64,000 nucleotides of DNA from Gillisella vitis (GTDB lineage: Bacteria > Pseudomonadota > Alphaproteobacteria > Rhizobiales > Rhizobiaceae). This document shows, piece after piece, positions 26,998 through 36,791 of the stretch. The DNA lies in contig NZ_JACHLU010000004.1 of assembly GCF_014204625.1 (NCBI RefSeq), forward strand, positions 186,001 to 250,000, written 5' to 3'. Made by a program: the position numbers and the translations under genes. Under the pieces are notes generated by a model. The model worked only from the letters and a program-made list of their open reading frames with translations, was not told where the DNA came from and did no database searches. Positions within the stretch are counted from its first letter, which is position 1, and each line of letters begins with the position of its first letter.

Positions 26998-27100
26998 CTA
27001 AAACCTGTCGCAGTGAATAGGATTCACTGCGACAGGCTTTAGCTCTTTCTTTTTCGCATGTATGTTATCGTTTTATTGAGGACAATAAAACGCGACATGC
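26998..27100. repeat. 103-bp repeat, copy 2
   Basis: Same length and orientation as 25815-25917, with about four mismatches by eye (the sixth base, one base at the palindrome centre, and two near GCATG). The palindrome arms here carry two mismatches, while copy 1 is perfect. It lies in the 274-bp gap between the GNAT and sulfotransferase genes. Confidence 0.85.
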
Positions 27101-27147
27101 CTTAAAACATCCTCATTTTCAGCTCCACCTGACTTTTTCAGCGGCTG

Positions 27148-27909
27148 CTAAAGAGACCAGTCTAACGAACGGCCCACAATTGCGTCAACGCGGTCCATCA
27201 AGTCGCCAAAATGGCGTTCCATCATCGCGTCACAGGCTGAATCAAAATCGGCATAGGCAGGAGCGGCATTGGCTATGGGAATCTCTCCGGAAAAACCTGC
27301 CACATCGACATCGAGAAACTTGGCAATGTCACCGAGTATGACGTCGGGGCTGCGATGAAGTTCTCCAAGCGTCATAATCAAAAACTGTTTACGGGGAAAC
27401 AAAGCCAAATAACGCAGAAGCTGAACATCGTATTCAGACGAGCGCATATACATGAAATTCCAGAAATACTGGCGGCACTGTTTGGTGAACTCGAGTGAAA
27501 AAAAGCGCTCCGCTTCAGCCGCCAGGGCTTCTCCAAAACTCTCCATCAACTCCAGAGGTTGACCATCATGATGCGGGGCACGACGCATCTGGTGATAAAG
27601 TGAATGGGCACGCAACTTGGGCTGCCGCAATATCAGCAAAAATCGAGCGTGAGGGAAAAGGTCATGCAAAATAGGCGCTGTTTCTGGGTTGGAAAAATAG
27701 ACATGTGAGGCATCAACCCTGTACCGTCGATCCGACTCAAACAGGTGAAAATACTCGACAGGGTTGGTCACGACCTGAAAATGACGACAGAAAAAGCTGG
27801 GCTCTTTCGGGTCGCAGACATGAATGTCCGGATGACGCGCCAAAAGATCATAAAGCGTCGTCGTACCACATTTCCCAGCACCAAGGATAAACAGGTTTGG
27901 CGTTGCCAT
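27148..27909 (-). CDS. PAPS-dependent sulfotransferase family protein
   Basis: 253 aa. The 5'-phosphosulfate-binding loop is at the N-terminus (LFILGAGKCGTTTLYDLLARHPDI), followed by PKEPSFFC and the 3'-phosphate region FLLILRQPKLRAHSLYHQMRR, as in heparan-sulfate-type bacterial sulfotransferases. It should transfer sulfate from PAPS to a carbohydrate or other acceptor; rhizobia use such enzymes on lipochitooligosaccharides and surface polysaccharides. No sulfate-activation genes are nearby. The start is ATG 27909. Confidence 0.88.
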   Translation of the reverse strand: MATPNLFILGAGKCGTTTLYDLLARHPDIHVCDPKEPSFFCRHFQVVTNPVEYFHLFESDRRYRVDASHVYFSNPETAPILHDLFPHARFLLILRQPKLRAHSLYHQMRRAPHHDGQPLELMESFGEALAAEAERFFSLEFTKQCRQYFWNFMYMRSSEYDVQLLRYLALFPRKQFLIMTLGELHRSPDVILGDIAKFLDVDVAGFSGEIPIANAAPAYADFDSACDAMMERHFGDLMDRVDAIVGRSLDWSL

Positions 27910-28226
27910 CGTGCTGACTTACCCTTTTTGGTGTTGTCACATTGACTCGATCATGCTGGGAAAGATCGGTGTATTGGTATTGTCAGACAACGCAACCCAC
28001 CTCAAGGGTGGAGATCGATATATTAACGCCATTCACGCGACCGAACCCTTGTCGCTTTCAGCATATAATGCGGTCAACTTAGACACATGTCGCTGACCTC
28101 TTGCTGATCTCCGCACCTGTGGGAGAGCTGTCCGGCAGGACAGGAGGGGAAGCGGCAGATAAAAACCTTCGCGTCGTGCAATCTGCTTACGATTTCCGGC
28201 GCGATGCTCTATCGACGACAGCGACA
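27910..28226. other. Intergenic region between sulfotransferase and parE
   Basis: 317 bp on the 5' side of the sulfotransferase gene and 3' side of parE. It contains a small perfect hairpin CTGTCC-GGCA-GGACAG at 28128-28143 that may help end the parE transcript, but has no T-run. No coding frame or repeat copy is convincing. Confidence 0.5.
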
Positions 28227-30281
28227 TCAAATATCCAGATTTTCGGCAAAAGCTGCCCGATCCTGAATGAAGCGGAAGCGGGCTTCAGGTTTTGTCCCCA
28301 TCAACGCATCCACCGCATCGCGGGTGCCTTCGAAATCCACTTCATCAATGCTGACGCGCAGCAAGGTGCGCTTGGCCGGGTCCATGGTGGTTTCCTTCAG
28401 CTGGGCTGGCATCATTTCACCCAGACCTTTGAAGCGACCGATTTCAACTTTTTTGCCTTTGAACACAGTTTCCATCAGCTCGGCCCGGTGGGCGTCATCG
28501 CGGGCGTAGACGGTCTTGGCACCCTGACGGATGACGTAGAGCGGCGGCACCGCCAGATAGAGATGGTTGCCCCGGATCAGTTCCGGCATTTCCTGATAGA
28601 AGAAGGTGATCAGCAAGGATGCAATATGCGCACCGTCCACGTCAGCATCGGTCATCACCACAATGCGTTCATATCGCAGGTCTTCTTCGCGGTATTTGCC
28701 ACGGGTGCCGCAGCCTAAAGCCTGAATGAGATCAGCGATTTGCTGGTTGGCCATCAGTTTTTCACGGCTGGCGCTGCCGACGTTGAGGATTTTCCCCCGC
28801 AGTGGCAAAATCGCCTGATTGGCGCGGTTGCGTGCCTGTTTGGCTGAGCCACCAGCCGAGTCACCCTCGACGATGAACAATTCTGCCCCTTCGGCGGTGT
28901 TTTGAGCGCAATCGGCCAGTTTGCCGGGCAGGCGCAGTTTGCGCACAGCGGTTTTGCGGTTGACTTCCTTTTCCTTGCGGCGGCGAAGACGCTCTTCGGC
29001 ACGCTCAATCACCCAGTCCAACAGCTTTGCAGCCTCATTGGGGTTGTCGGCAAGGTAATGGTCAAACGGGTCGCGCAGAGCGTTTTCCACCAGCCGCTGA
29101 GCCTCCACGGTGGCCAGCCTGTCTTTGGTCTGGCCAACAAATTCAGGCTCACGGATGAAGACGGATAACATGCCAACGGCCGAAATCATCACATCTTCCG
29201 TGCTGATCTGCTGGGCGCGCTTGTTCTGCGTCAGCTCGGCGTAATTCTTCAGCCCCTTGGTCAGGGCAATGCGCAGGCCCGCCTCGTGGGTGCCGCCCTC
29301 GGGGGTTGGAATGGTGTTGCAATAGGAATGCAGCACTGGATCACCACCATACCAGGTGACAGCCCATTCCATGGCCCCATGACCGCCGGTTTTTTCGGTC
29401 TTGCCCGCAAAAATCTCGCGGGTCACGGTGAAATCCTTGCCCAGTGTGGCTGCCAGATAATCCTTCAGGCCGCCGGGGAAATGGAAAACCGCCTTTTCCG
29501 GAATCTCGCCACCGGCAGGCAAAATGGACGGATCGCATGACCAGCGAATTTCCACGCCGCCAAACAGATAGGCCTTGGAACGCGCCATGCGGAAAATCCG
29601 ACCAGCATCAAATTTCGCATGATCACCAAAAATCTGTGGATCAGGATGAAAGCGCACGCGCGTTCCGCGGCGATTGTGCACATCGCCCAGTTCTTCCAGA
29701 GGCCCAAGCGGCACACCACGGGAAAAGCGCTGGCGATAGAGCTTGCGATTGCGCGCCACTTCCACTTCCAGCAGGTCCGACAGCGCATTGACCACAGACA
29801 CACCAACGCCATGCAGACCGCCGGAGGTTTCATAGGCTTTGCCATCGAATTTGCCGCCAGCGTGCAGCTTGGTCATGATCACTTCAAGCGTGGATTTGCC
29901 GGGCACCTGCGGATGCAGCTCGACCGGAATACCGCGCCCATTATCGGAAACGGTCAAAAAGCCTTCAGCATCGAGATAGACTTCAATGAAATTGGCGTGG
30001 CCTGCCACAGCTTCGTCCATCGAGTTGTCGAGCACTTCGGCAAAAAGATGATGCAGCGCCTTTTCATCGGTGCCGCCAATATACATGCCGGGACGCATCC
30101 GCACCGGCTCCAGACCTTCGAGAACCCGAATCGAGGACGCGCCATAGTCATCCTCTCCCGAAGCTTTCAAAGCGGGTTTGGCAGCCGGTACTGGCGTTTT
30201 GGTCTTCTCAGGCTGCGCTGGTTCCACCACGGCTGGGGTGGCAAGCGGCAGGGCAGCGAAAAGATCTTTATTCTCGTCCAT
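28227..30281 (-). CDS. parE: DNA topoisomerase IV subunit B
   Basis: 684 aa. GHKL ATPase motifs: EVLDNSMDEAVAGHANFIEV, DNGRGIPVE, and GGLHGVGVSVVNALS. The TOPRIM domain is intact: LFIVEGDSAGGSAKQARNR and MTDADVDGAHIASLLITFFY. The end (FIQDRAAFAENLDI) and the length are those of ParE rather than GyrB. With ParC it decatenates replicated chromosomes. The N-terminal 40 residues are Pro/Lys/Ala-rich and variable. The start is ATG 30281. Confidence 0.96.
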   Translation of the reverse strand: MDENKDLFAALPLATPAVVEPAQPEKTKTPVPAAKPALKASGEDDYGASSIRVLEGLEPVRMRPGMYIGGTDEKALHHLFAEVLDNSMDEAVAGHANFIEVYLDAEGFLTVSDNGRGIPVELHPQVPGKSTLEVIMTKLHAGGKFDGKAYETSGGLHGVGVSVVNALSDLLEVEVARNRKLYRQRFSRGVPLGPLEELGDVHNRRGTRVRFHPDPQIFGDHAKFDAGRIFRMARSKAYLFGGVEIRWSCDPSILPAGGEIPEKAVFHFPGGLKDYLAATLGKDFTVTREIFAGKTEKTGGHGAMEWAVTWYGGDPVLHSYCNTIPTPEGGTHEAGLRIALTKGLKNYAELTQNKRAQQISTEDVMISAVGMLSVFIREPEFVGQTKDRLATVEAQRLVENALRDPFDHYLADNPNEAAKLLDWVIERAEERLRRRKEKEVNRKTAVRKLRLPGKLADCAQNTAEGAELFIVEGDSAGGSAKQARNRANQAILPLRGKILNVGSASREKLMANQQIADLIQALGCGTRGKYREEDLRYERIVVMTDADVDGAHIASLLITFFYQEMPELIRGNHLYLAVPPLYVIRQGAKTVYARDDAHRAELMETVFKGKKVEIGRFKGLGEMMPAQLKETTMDPAKRTLLRVSIDEVDFEGTRDAVDALMGTKPEARFRFIQDRAAFAENLDI

Positions 30282-30567
30282 GTCTTTGTTCTGTCGTTTT
30301 TTCTGTGATCCTGGTCCGGGGTTGCAAAACGCCAGACGGGCCGGTTATGGATGACATGCCAGTTGCTGTTTTGCAGGTTTCTGGTTTGTTCACCTTGTAG
30401 CGCGGCTTGCCTGTGAGGCGCAATACCTCATATTCAAACCCGAAAATATTTCGCATTCGAGCGAGGCGTTTATTTTGAGACCCCAGAGATCGATTTCCGT
30501 TGACAGAAATCTTTGCGTTTCCCGCAACGCCATGGCAAGGCTGCGATATGCAGGAGATCGATTCCGA

Positions 30568-31446
30568 ATGCGGATGTCCACAGTTCATTTGACCTTTACG
30601 TCCCTGTTGCTGGGGTTTTGTCTTGTCCATGGCCCGGCATCGGCGGCAAATCTGAAACCATTCAAAGACGAGCTTTTCTCAGCGCAGGCCGTGCTGGAGA
30701 CCCGCGACAACGGTGATTTTCAGACCATTGACTATCAGGAAATGCGCGACATCAACGGGCGGGATGAAATTCCCGAGCGCAAGGTCAAGTCTGCCTATGT
30801 GTCGCTGGGCGTGCGCCATCAGCAAAAAGACGAGACGCTGGATCTTGGCGATGCCGGGACATTGGACGTGACCCGCACAGGTGTGGTCGATGGCGCGAAA
30901 TTTACGGTGATTTTTATCCATGGCCGGGGCGGGGATCGCCGTCTGGGCGCGGATGATTATCGGTTTGGCGGTAATTTCAATCGGTTGAAAAATCTGGCTG
31001 TCGAGAATGGCGGCACCTATTATGCGCCCACGGTGCGTTCCTTTGATCAATCCGGCGTGGCGCAGATTGCCGGGCTGATCAATTATGCCTCGCTGCATTC
31101 CGGTGGCCGGCCGGTTGTGTTGTCCTGCGCCTCCATGGGCAGTTTTATCTGTTGGGGCATGACACGCAATGCGAAGGCGGTTGCACAATTATCGGGCATG
31201 GCCATTCTGGGTGGTGCGTCTGATCCCGCTTTTATGGAGAGCGTGGCCTATAAACGTAAGCTTCCCATCTGGTTTACCCATGGCAGCCGCGACAGCGTTT
31301 ATGCCGCAGGCGATCAGATTGGTCTCTATGATCACCTGCATCGGAGTGGTTATCCCTGCCGGTTTACCCTGTTTCTCACAGGGTCTCATGGCACGCCCGT
31401 TCGGATGACCGACTGGCGGGCCGTATTGAGCTGGTTGATCAGATAG
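30568..31446 (+). CDS. Exported alpha/beta-hydrolase-like protein
   Basis: 292 aa from ATG 30568, with AGGAG 11 nt upstream; ATG 30574 is also possible. A signal peptide (LTFTSLLLGFCLVHGPASAA) precedes the mature part. The hydrolase fold shows FIHGRGGDRRLG as oxyanion segment, VVLSCASMGSFICWG with Ser in a CxSxG elbow, THGSRDSVY with the Asp and TGSHGTPVRM with the His. The elbow therefore has Cys in place of the first Gly of GxSxG. The substrate is unknown. It precedes tpiA but is separated by 138 bp. Confidence 0.78.
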   Translation: MRMSTVHLTFTSLLLGFCLVHGPASAANLKPFKDELFSAQAVLETRDNGDFQTIDYQEMRDINGRDEIPERKVKSAYVSLGVRHQQKDETLDLGDAGTLDVTRTGVVDGAKFTVIFIHGRGGDRRLGADDYRFGGNFNRLKNLAVENGGTYYAPTVRSFDQSGVAQIAGLINYASLHSGGRPVVLSCASMGSFICWGMTRNAKAVAQLSGMAILGGASDPAFMESVAYKRKLPIWFTHGSRDSVYAAGDQIGLYDHLHRSGYPCRFTLFLTGSHGTPVRMTDWRAVLSWLIR

Positions 31447-31584
31447 TTTTCATTGCAAGTCTGGCATACATGAATGAAATCTAATTTTCTGCACTAATTA
31501 GCGGCATGTTGCATTGCAACTTGCCTTTTTTGCTCGCACGTTCTTTTATGGACGAATTGTAGAATTTTGGGGTTTGGAGGCAAT

Positions 31585-32355
31585 ATGACACCGAATGTAC
31601 GCCCGCTGGTTGCTGGTAACTGGAAAATGAACGGTACCCGTGATTCTCTGGATCAAATCAAGGCGATGGCGGAAGGTGTGAAAGGTGATCTCTCCGAGAA
31701 GGTTGAGAGCCTGATCTGCCCGCCTGCAACCTTGCTTTATGTCGCTACCGCGCTTTGCGAAGACAGCCCTTTGTGGATTGGCGCGCAGGATTGCCACCAG
31801 AATGCTTCTGGTGCCCATACGGGCGAAATTTCGGCTGACATGATTGCCGATTGCTTTGGCACGCATGTGATTGTCGGTCACTCCGAGCGCCGCACCGATC
31901 ATGCTGAAACCGACCACCTGGTCCGCGCCAAGGCAGAAGCCGCTCATGCCGCTGCGTTGACGGCGATTATCTGCATTGGTGAAACCGCAGACGAGCGCAA
32001 ATCTGGCCAGACGCTGGATATTCTCAAGCGTCAGCTGATTGGCTCGGTGCCAGATGGTGCGGATGCTGAAAATACCGTGATTGCCTATGAGCCGGTCTGG
32101 GCCATTGGCACAGGTCTGACGCCGACTGTTGCCAATGTGGCCGAGGCTCATGCCTTCATGCGGGCAGAGTTGATGCGCCGATTCGGCGAGGAGGGCGCAA
32201 AGATGCGCATTCTTTATGGCGGGTCGGTCAAGCCATCGAATGCCAAAGAACTGATGAGTGTGGATAATGTCGATGGTGCGCTGATTGGTGGCGCAAGCTT
32301 GAAAGCCAGCGATTTCCTCGCCATATATGGTGCATATTCCGAGATCCTTGCCTGA
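31585..32355 (+). CDS. tpiA: Triosephosphate isomerase
   Basis: 256 aa from ATG 31585 with TTGGAGG upstream. It interconverts dihydroxyacetone phosphate and glyceraldehyde-3-phosphate. Catalytic residues are Lys in [10 protein letters not shown], His in IVGHSERR and Glu in [11 protein letters not shown]; the phosphate loop is [14 protein letters not shown]. The neighbours secG and pyrG are in the usual rhizobial order. Confidence 0.97.
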   Translation: MTPNVRPLVAGNWKMNGTRDSLDQIKAMAEGVKGDLSEKVESLICPPATLLYVATALCEDSPLWIGAQDCHQNASGAHTGEISADMIADCFGTHVIVGHSERRTDHAETDHLVRAKAEAAHAAALTAIICIGETADERKSGQTLDILKRQLIGSVPDGADAENTVIAYEPVWAIGTGLTPTVANVAEAHAFMRAELMRRFGEEGAKMRILYGGSVKPSNAKELMSVDNVDGALIGGASLKASDFLAIYGAYSEILA

Positions 32356-32381
32356 TAAAACAGGAATAAGGGCTTCCTTTG

Positions 32382-32420
32382 CGGCGGCTCCTGTTGTAGA
32401 GAGCCGCCGAACGTTGTTTT
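32382..32420 (+). terminator. Terminator after tpiA
   Basis: Stem CGGCGGCTC (32382-32390) with GAGCCGCCG (32401-32409), 10-nt loop, then AACGTTGTTTT. Confidence 0.7.
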
Positions 32421-32455
32421 GACTTTGCCCCAGTCGGGCAGGATGGATCGTCCCC

Positions 32456-32851
32456 ATGCAGACCGTATTAATCGTCATTCACCTTATGATCGTGCTGGCC
32501 CTTGTTGGCGTTGTGCTGATTCAGCGGTCCGAGGGCGGCGGTCTCGGCATTGGTGGTGGTTCCGGCTTTATGTCGGCGCGGGGTGCTGCCAATGCTTTGA
32601 CCCGCACAACGGCCATTCTGGCCGCGCTGTTCTTTGTCACCTCGCTTGGCCTCGGCATTATGTCGCGGTTTGAAGCCAAGCCAACCGATATTCTGGATCG
32701 GATTCCGGCAGGTCAGCAGGCTCCTGGCGGTAATGTGCTGGATCAGCTGCCCGGTGCGGCTCCAACAACGACGGCACCTGCCACAGGTGCGGCAACTCCA
32801 GCTCCTGCGGCTCCGGCTCAGCAGCCAAACAGCGTTCCAACCGGCAACTGA
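32456..32851 (+). CDS. secG: Preprotein translocase subunit SecG
   Basis: 131 aa. Two membrane helices (VLIVIHLMIVLALVGVVLIQ and TAILAALFFVTSLGLGIM) flank the SecG loop RSEGGGLGIGGGSGFMSARG. The C-terminal 50 residues are Ala/Pro/Thr/Gln-rich, as in alphaproteobacterial SecG. It is part of the SecYEG channel in the inner membrane. The start is ATG 32456. Confidence 0.95.
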   Translation: MQTVLIVIHLMIVLALVGVVLIQRSEGGGLGIGGGSGFMSARGAANALTRTTAILAALFFVTSLGLGIMSRFEAKPTDILDRIPAGQQAPGGNVLDQLPGAAPTTTAPATGAATPAPAAPAQQPNSVPTGN

Positions 32852-34606
<1,755 letters not shown>

Positions 34607-34626
34607 ACCTTTTGATATTGTAAAAC

Positions 34627-34658
34627 AAAACCCGCCTGGTGTGGCGGGTTTTTTATTT
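34627..34658 (+). terminator. Terminator after pyrG
   Basis: Stem AAAACCCGCC (34627-34636) with GGCGGGTTTT (34643-34652), 6-nt loop, then TTATTTT. The A and T runs make it symmetrical and possibly bidirectional. Confidence 0.9.
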
Positions 34659-34664
34659 TAGAGA

Positions 34665-34762
34665 AGCGGACCGAAAAGTGGCCCCGGTTTTCGGAAAAAT
34701 CCGATGCAAAAACAGAAAGCTATAGCATCGTGCATATTCCGATTTATGGCACGATACTATAG
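34665..34762. repeat. Mosaic palindromic repeat (RIME type), inverted orientation
   Basis: The core GGACCGAAAAGTGGCCCCGG with TTTTCGGAAAA at 34668-34699 is the complement of the A-type module. It is joined to a palindrome with arms CTATAGCATCGTGC (34720-34733) and GCACGATACTATAG (34749-34762). It lies between pyrG and the convergent thioesterase gene. Confidence 0.75.
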
Positions 34763-34787
34763 AGCATCACGTCAGCCAGCCTTTCCA

Positions 34788-35204
34788 TCAACTGGCTTTC
34801 ATTGAAGGTAAAAATATCCGGGCAATGTCCTCGGATATGCGTCGCGGCCGTCGGGTGGTGACATCGACACAGCACCAGGAGCTTCGCACTTCGGTTGCCA
34901 GTTCATCGCCACGTTTAAACAATGTCGTAAAAGATGCCCTTGATCCGCGGGTTCCAGTTGCACTCACCAGCGCCTCGACCTTGTCGTTTAGAAAGACGGG
35001 CAGATGATAGATGATTTCATGCTTCAGAGCCACCCAGAGCAGCTGCGTACGCGCATCGGGCGGGGAGGCATGTTGCCAATAGCTGACAACGGATTCCTGC
35101 ACCCATTGAAGGTAGACGGCATTGTTGACATGGCCCATGGCATCAATATCGCCGGGCGATATGTCTATGGGGTAGCGGTACGTTGGTGTCGTTGCTGTCA
35201 TCAT
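34788..35204 (-). CDS. Acyl-CoA thioesterase (4HBT/hotdog family)
   Basis: 138 aa. The hotdog motif with its catalytic Asp is clear: DISPGDIDAMGHVNNAVYLQWVQESVVSYW. A later VALKHEIIYHLPVFLNDKVEALV segment fits the family. It should hydrolyse an acyl-CoA thioester; the chain length or aryl specificity cannot be read. The start is ATG 35204 (a second ATG follows directly). Confidence 0.9.
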   Translation of the reverse strand: MMTATTPTYRYPIDISPGDIDAMGHVNNAVYLQWVQESVVSYWQHASPPDARTQLLWVALKHEIIYHLPVFLNDKVEALVSATGTRGSRASFTTLFKRGDELATEVRSSWCCVDVTTRRPRRISEDIARIFLPSMKAS

Positions 35205-35479
35205 ACCCTGAAAGTAGGTCTATTGAAGCGGTGATTCAATGTTCCTTCATGGTGGTGCTTGAATCAACTGAAAATCGTAAAATCAGTAAAAAGAAAATTA
35301 TAAGTTGACACTTTGGTTTAACGCTTCTATATATCCATTATCGATATTTTCTTGCTGAGCTTTGGTTGTTGCGTGATTAGCACCGCGCCCTGAACGAACC
35401 CTCCCTTTAAAACAATCGTTATCATAACCGACAACGCATCCGCGTTGTAGGATCTTCTATTGCTATGAAAGGGTTCATC

Positions 35480-35689
35480 ATGACCACTGGCACAGTTAAA
35501 TGGTTTAATTCCACAAAAGGCTTCGGCTTCATTCAGCCTGACAACGGCGGCGCTGATGCCTTCGTTCATATCTCGGCTGTTGAGCGCGCTGGAATGCGCG
35601 AAATTGTCGAAGGTCAGAAGATCGGCTACGACCTTGAGCGCGACAGCAAGTCGGGCAAAATGTCGGCCTGCAACCTTCAGGCTGCTTAA
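35480..35689 (+). CDS. Cold-shock-domain protein (CspA family)
   Basis: 69 aa from ATG 35480 (MTTGTVKWFNSTKGFGFIQP). RNP1 is KGFGFIQP and RNP2 is DAFVHISAVERAG. It is a single-stranded nucleic acid chaperone. AAAGGG lies 6 nt upstream of the start. The 275-bp gap upstream may include a long 5' leader, as is common in csp mRNAs. A strong terminator follows. Confidence 0.95.
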   Translation: MTTGTVKWFNSTKGFGFIQPDNGGADAFVHISAVERAGMREIVEGQKIGYDLERDSKSGKMSACNLQAA

Positions 35690-35754
35690 AGAATTGGTTT
35701 CTGCTTTCCTTTGACCACGGATGTACTGGCACTGTTGAGAGCATAAACCAGATG

Positions 35755-35782
35755 AGGTCAGGCAATAGCCTGGCCTTTTTTA
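35755..35782 (+). terminator. Terminator after the cold-shock gene
   Basis: Stem AGGTCAGGC (35755-35763) with GCCTGGCCT (35768-35776), loop AATA, followed by TTTTTATT. One G-T pair. Confidence 0.9.
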
Positions 35783-35917
35783 TTGGCGCGTGTGCCGCAT
35801 ATTGTACACAAATGCTGGCTATGGCACGATATATCGACGGCGTCACATTCGTCTGAATACAGATGACGATCCCGGCTGTTTCATGTCGTTGTTCACACGA
35901 ACCCCTGAATGGGTAAA

Positions 35918-36130
35918 ATGATCCAGACCTATAGTAAATCCCGCCAACAGGCAGAGATTGCGTTTGGCAAGACACAGTCGCAATTTGTTGCGCGTGCAAG
36001 CGCCACTGAGGCGCTCGATACTCTCGCACTTGCCCGTGAGACCAAGACAGCAAGACTGCGCGAGGCGCGCCTTGCCAAAGAATTGCAAGACAGCGCCGCT
36101 GCCTTTTCGAAACGTGTCAAATCGCTCTGA
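35918..36130 (+). CDS. Small charged helical protein of unknown function
   Basis: 70 aa from ATG 35918 (MIQTYSKSRQQAEIAFGK); ATG 35909 would add three residues. It is rich in Ala, Arg, Lys and Glu and is predicted to be one or two long helices (TALARETKTARLREARLAKELQDS style). I recall similar short proteins near rhizobial csp genes, but no function. It stands 36 bp before the DUF6481 gene. Confidence 0.65.
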   Translation: MIQTYSKSRQQAEIAFGKTQSQFVARASATEALDTLALARETKTARLREARLAKELQDSAAAFSKRVKSL

Positions 36131-36166
36131 CCTTGGTCGGCATGGCACTTCAACTGGAATAGAGAT

Positions 36167-36547
36167 TTGAGAAACATCAGAAATAACGAACTTTCCGACC
36201 GTCGCAGCACTGCTGTTGATGCCAAGGCTGCTCTGCTAGAGGCTTACCGTGCGGCGAAGGCCGCCGCCGAGCCAACCCGTGAGGCCAAGCAGGCCGAACG
36301 TCTTGCTGTCTCGCAAGCCCGTGACGCGCGCCGTGCAGAACGCGAGCAGGCCAGGCTTGATGAGAAGAAGCGGATCGAAGCTGAAACAATCGAGCGCGAG
36401 GCGGCCCTTGCCGCTGCTGCCAGAGCCGAAATCGACGCACGCGAACTGGCTGACAAAAACCGCATTGCCCGTGTTCTGGAAGATGAAGCAGCACGCAAAG
36501 CCGAGCGCGATCAGCGCTACGCCAATCGCAAAGCCCGTCAGGGCTGA
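36167..36547 (+). CDS. DUF6481-like highly charged helical protein
   Basis: 126 aa starting at TTG 36167; no in-frame ATG precedes the conserved part. The N-terminus (RNIRNNELSDRRSTAVDAKAALLE) matches the rhizobial DUF6481 pattern, and the rest is an almost pure Ala/Arg/Glu/Lys helix with many heptad-like AERxxR segments. Function is unknown. The setting next to a cold-shock gene and another charged small protein is recurrent in my memory of rhizobia. Confidence 0.7.
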   Translation: MRNIRNNELSDRRSTAVDAKAALLEAYRAAKAAAEPTREAKQAERLAVSQARDARRAEREQARLDEKKRIEAETIEREAALAAAARAEIDARELADKNRIARVLEDEAARKAERDQRYANRKARQG

Positions 36548-36607
36548 GAGTTACAGCGCCTCTCACCATATATGGCGCACAAAGGACGCTGTAACACTTT
36601 TAATCTG

Positions 36608-36655
36608 CTGCATAATTTTCTCCTTAAATCGATTCCGATTTAAGGAATTATGCAG
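36608..36655. repeat. 48-bp palindromic repeat
   Basis: Inner perfect inverted repeat CCTTAAATCG-ATTC-CGATTTAAGG (36622-36645) nested in outer arms CTGCATAATT (36608-36617) and AATTATGCAG (36646-36655). The same palindrome type with an ATGCAG trailer occurs at 14982 and 19673. Confidence 0.8.
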
Positions 36656-36701
36656 TAGCTCTTTGGTGTGAAGATACGCTGTGCCTTCACAGTATATGTT
36701 T

Positions 36702-36746
36702 AAACAATAAACCCCGGAGCGTGCTCCGGGGTTTATTGTTTTTAAC
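36702..36746. terminator. Long bidirectional terminator between DUF6481 and GPR-like genes
   Basis: A 19-bp perfect stem: AAACAATAAACCCCGGAGC (36702-36720) with its complement at 36723-36741, leaving a 2-nt centre (effectively a 4-nt loop). T-runs flank both ends (TTTTT after, AAA before), so it can stop transcripts from both convergent genes. Confidence 0.92.
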
Positions 36747-36791
36747 GATGTCATGCGAGAGCCTGTCAGGCACCCGCTGACTGCAATTTTA

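Noticed and set aside
25815..27100. Insertion sequence with terminal repeats
   Set aside because: The repeats are direct, each is itself a palindromic element, and no transposase lies between them.
31546..32478. 310-codon minus-strand frame
   Set aside because: Antisense of tpiA with no recognisable domain.
35327..35569. 80-codon minus-strand frame
   Set aside because: Overlaps the start of the cold-shock gene and its leader on the opposite strand; no support.
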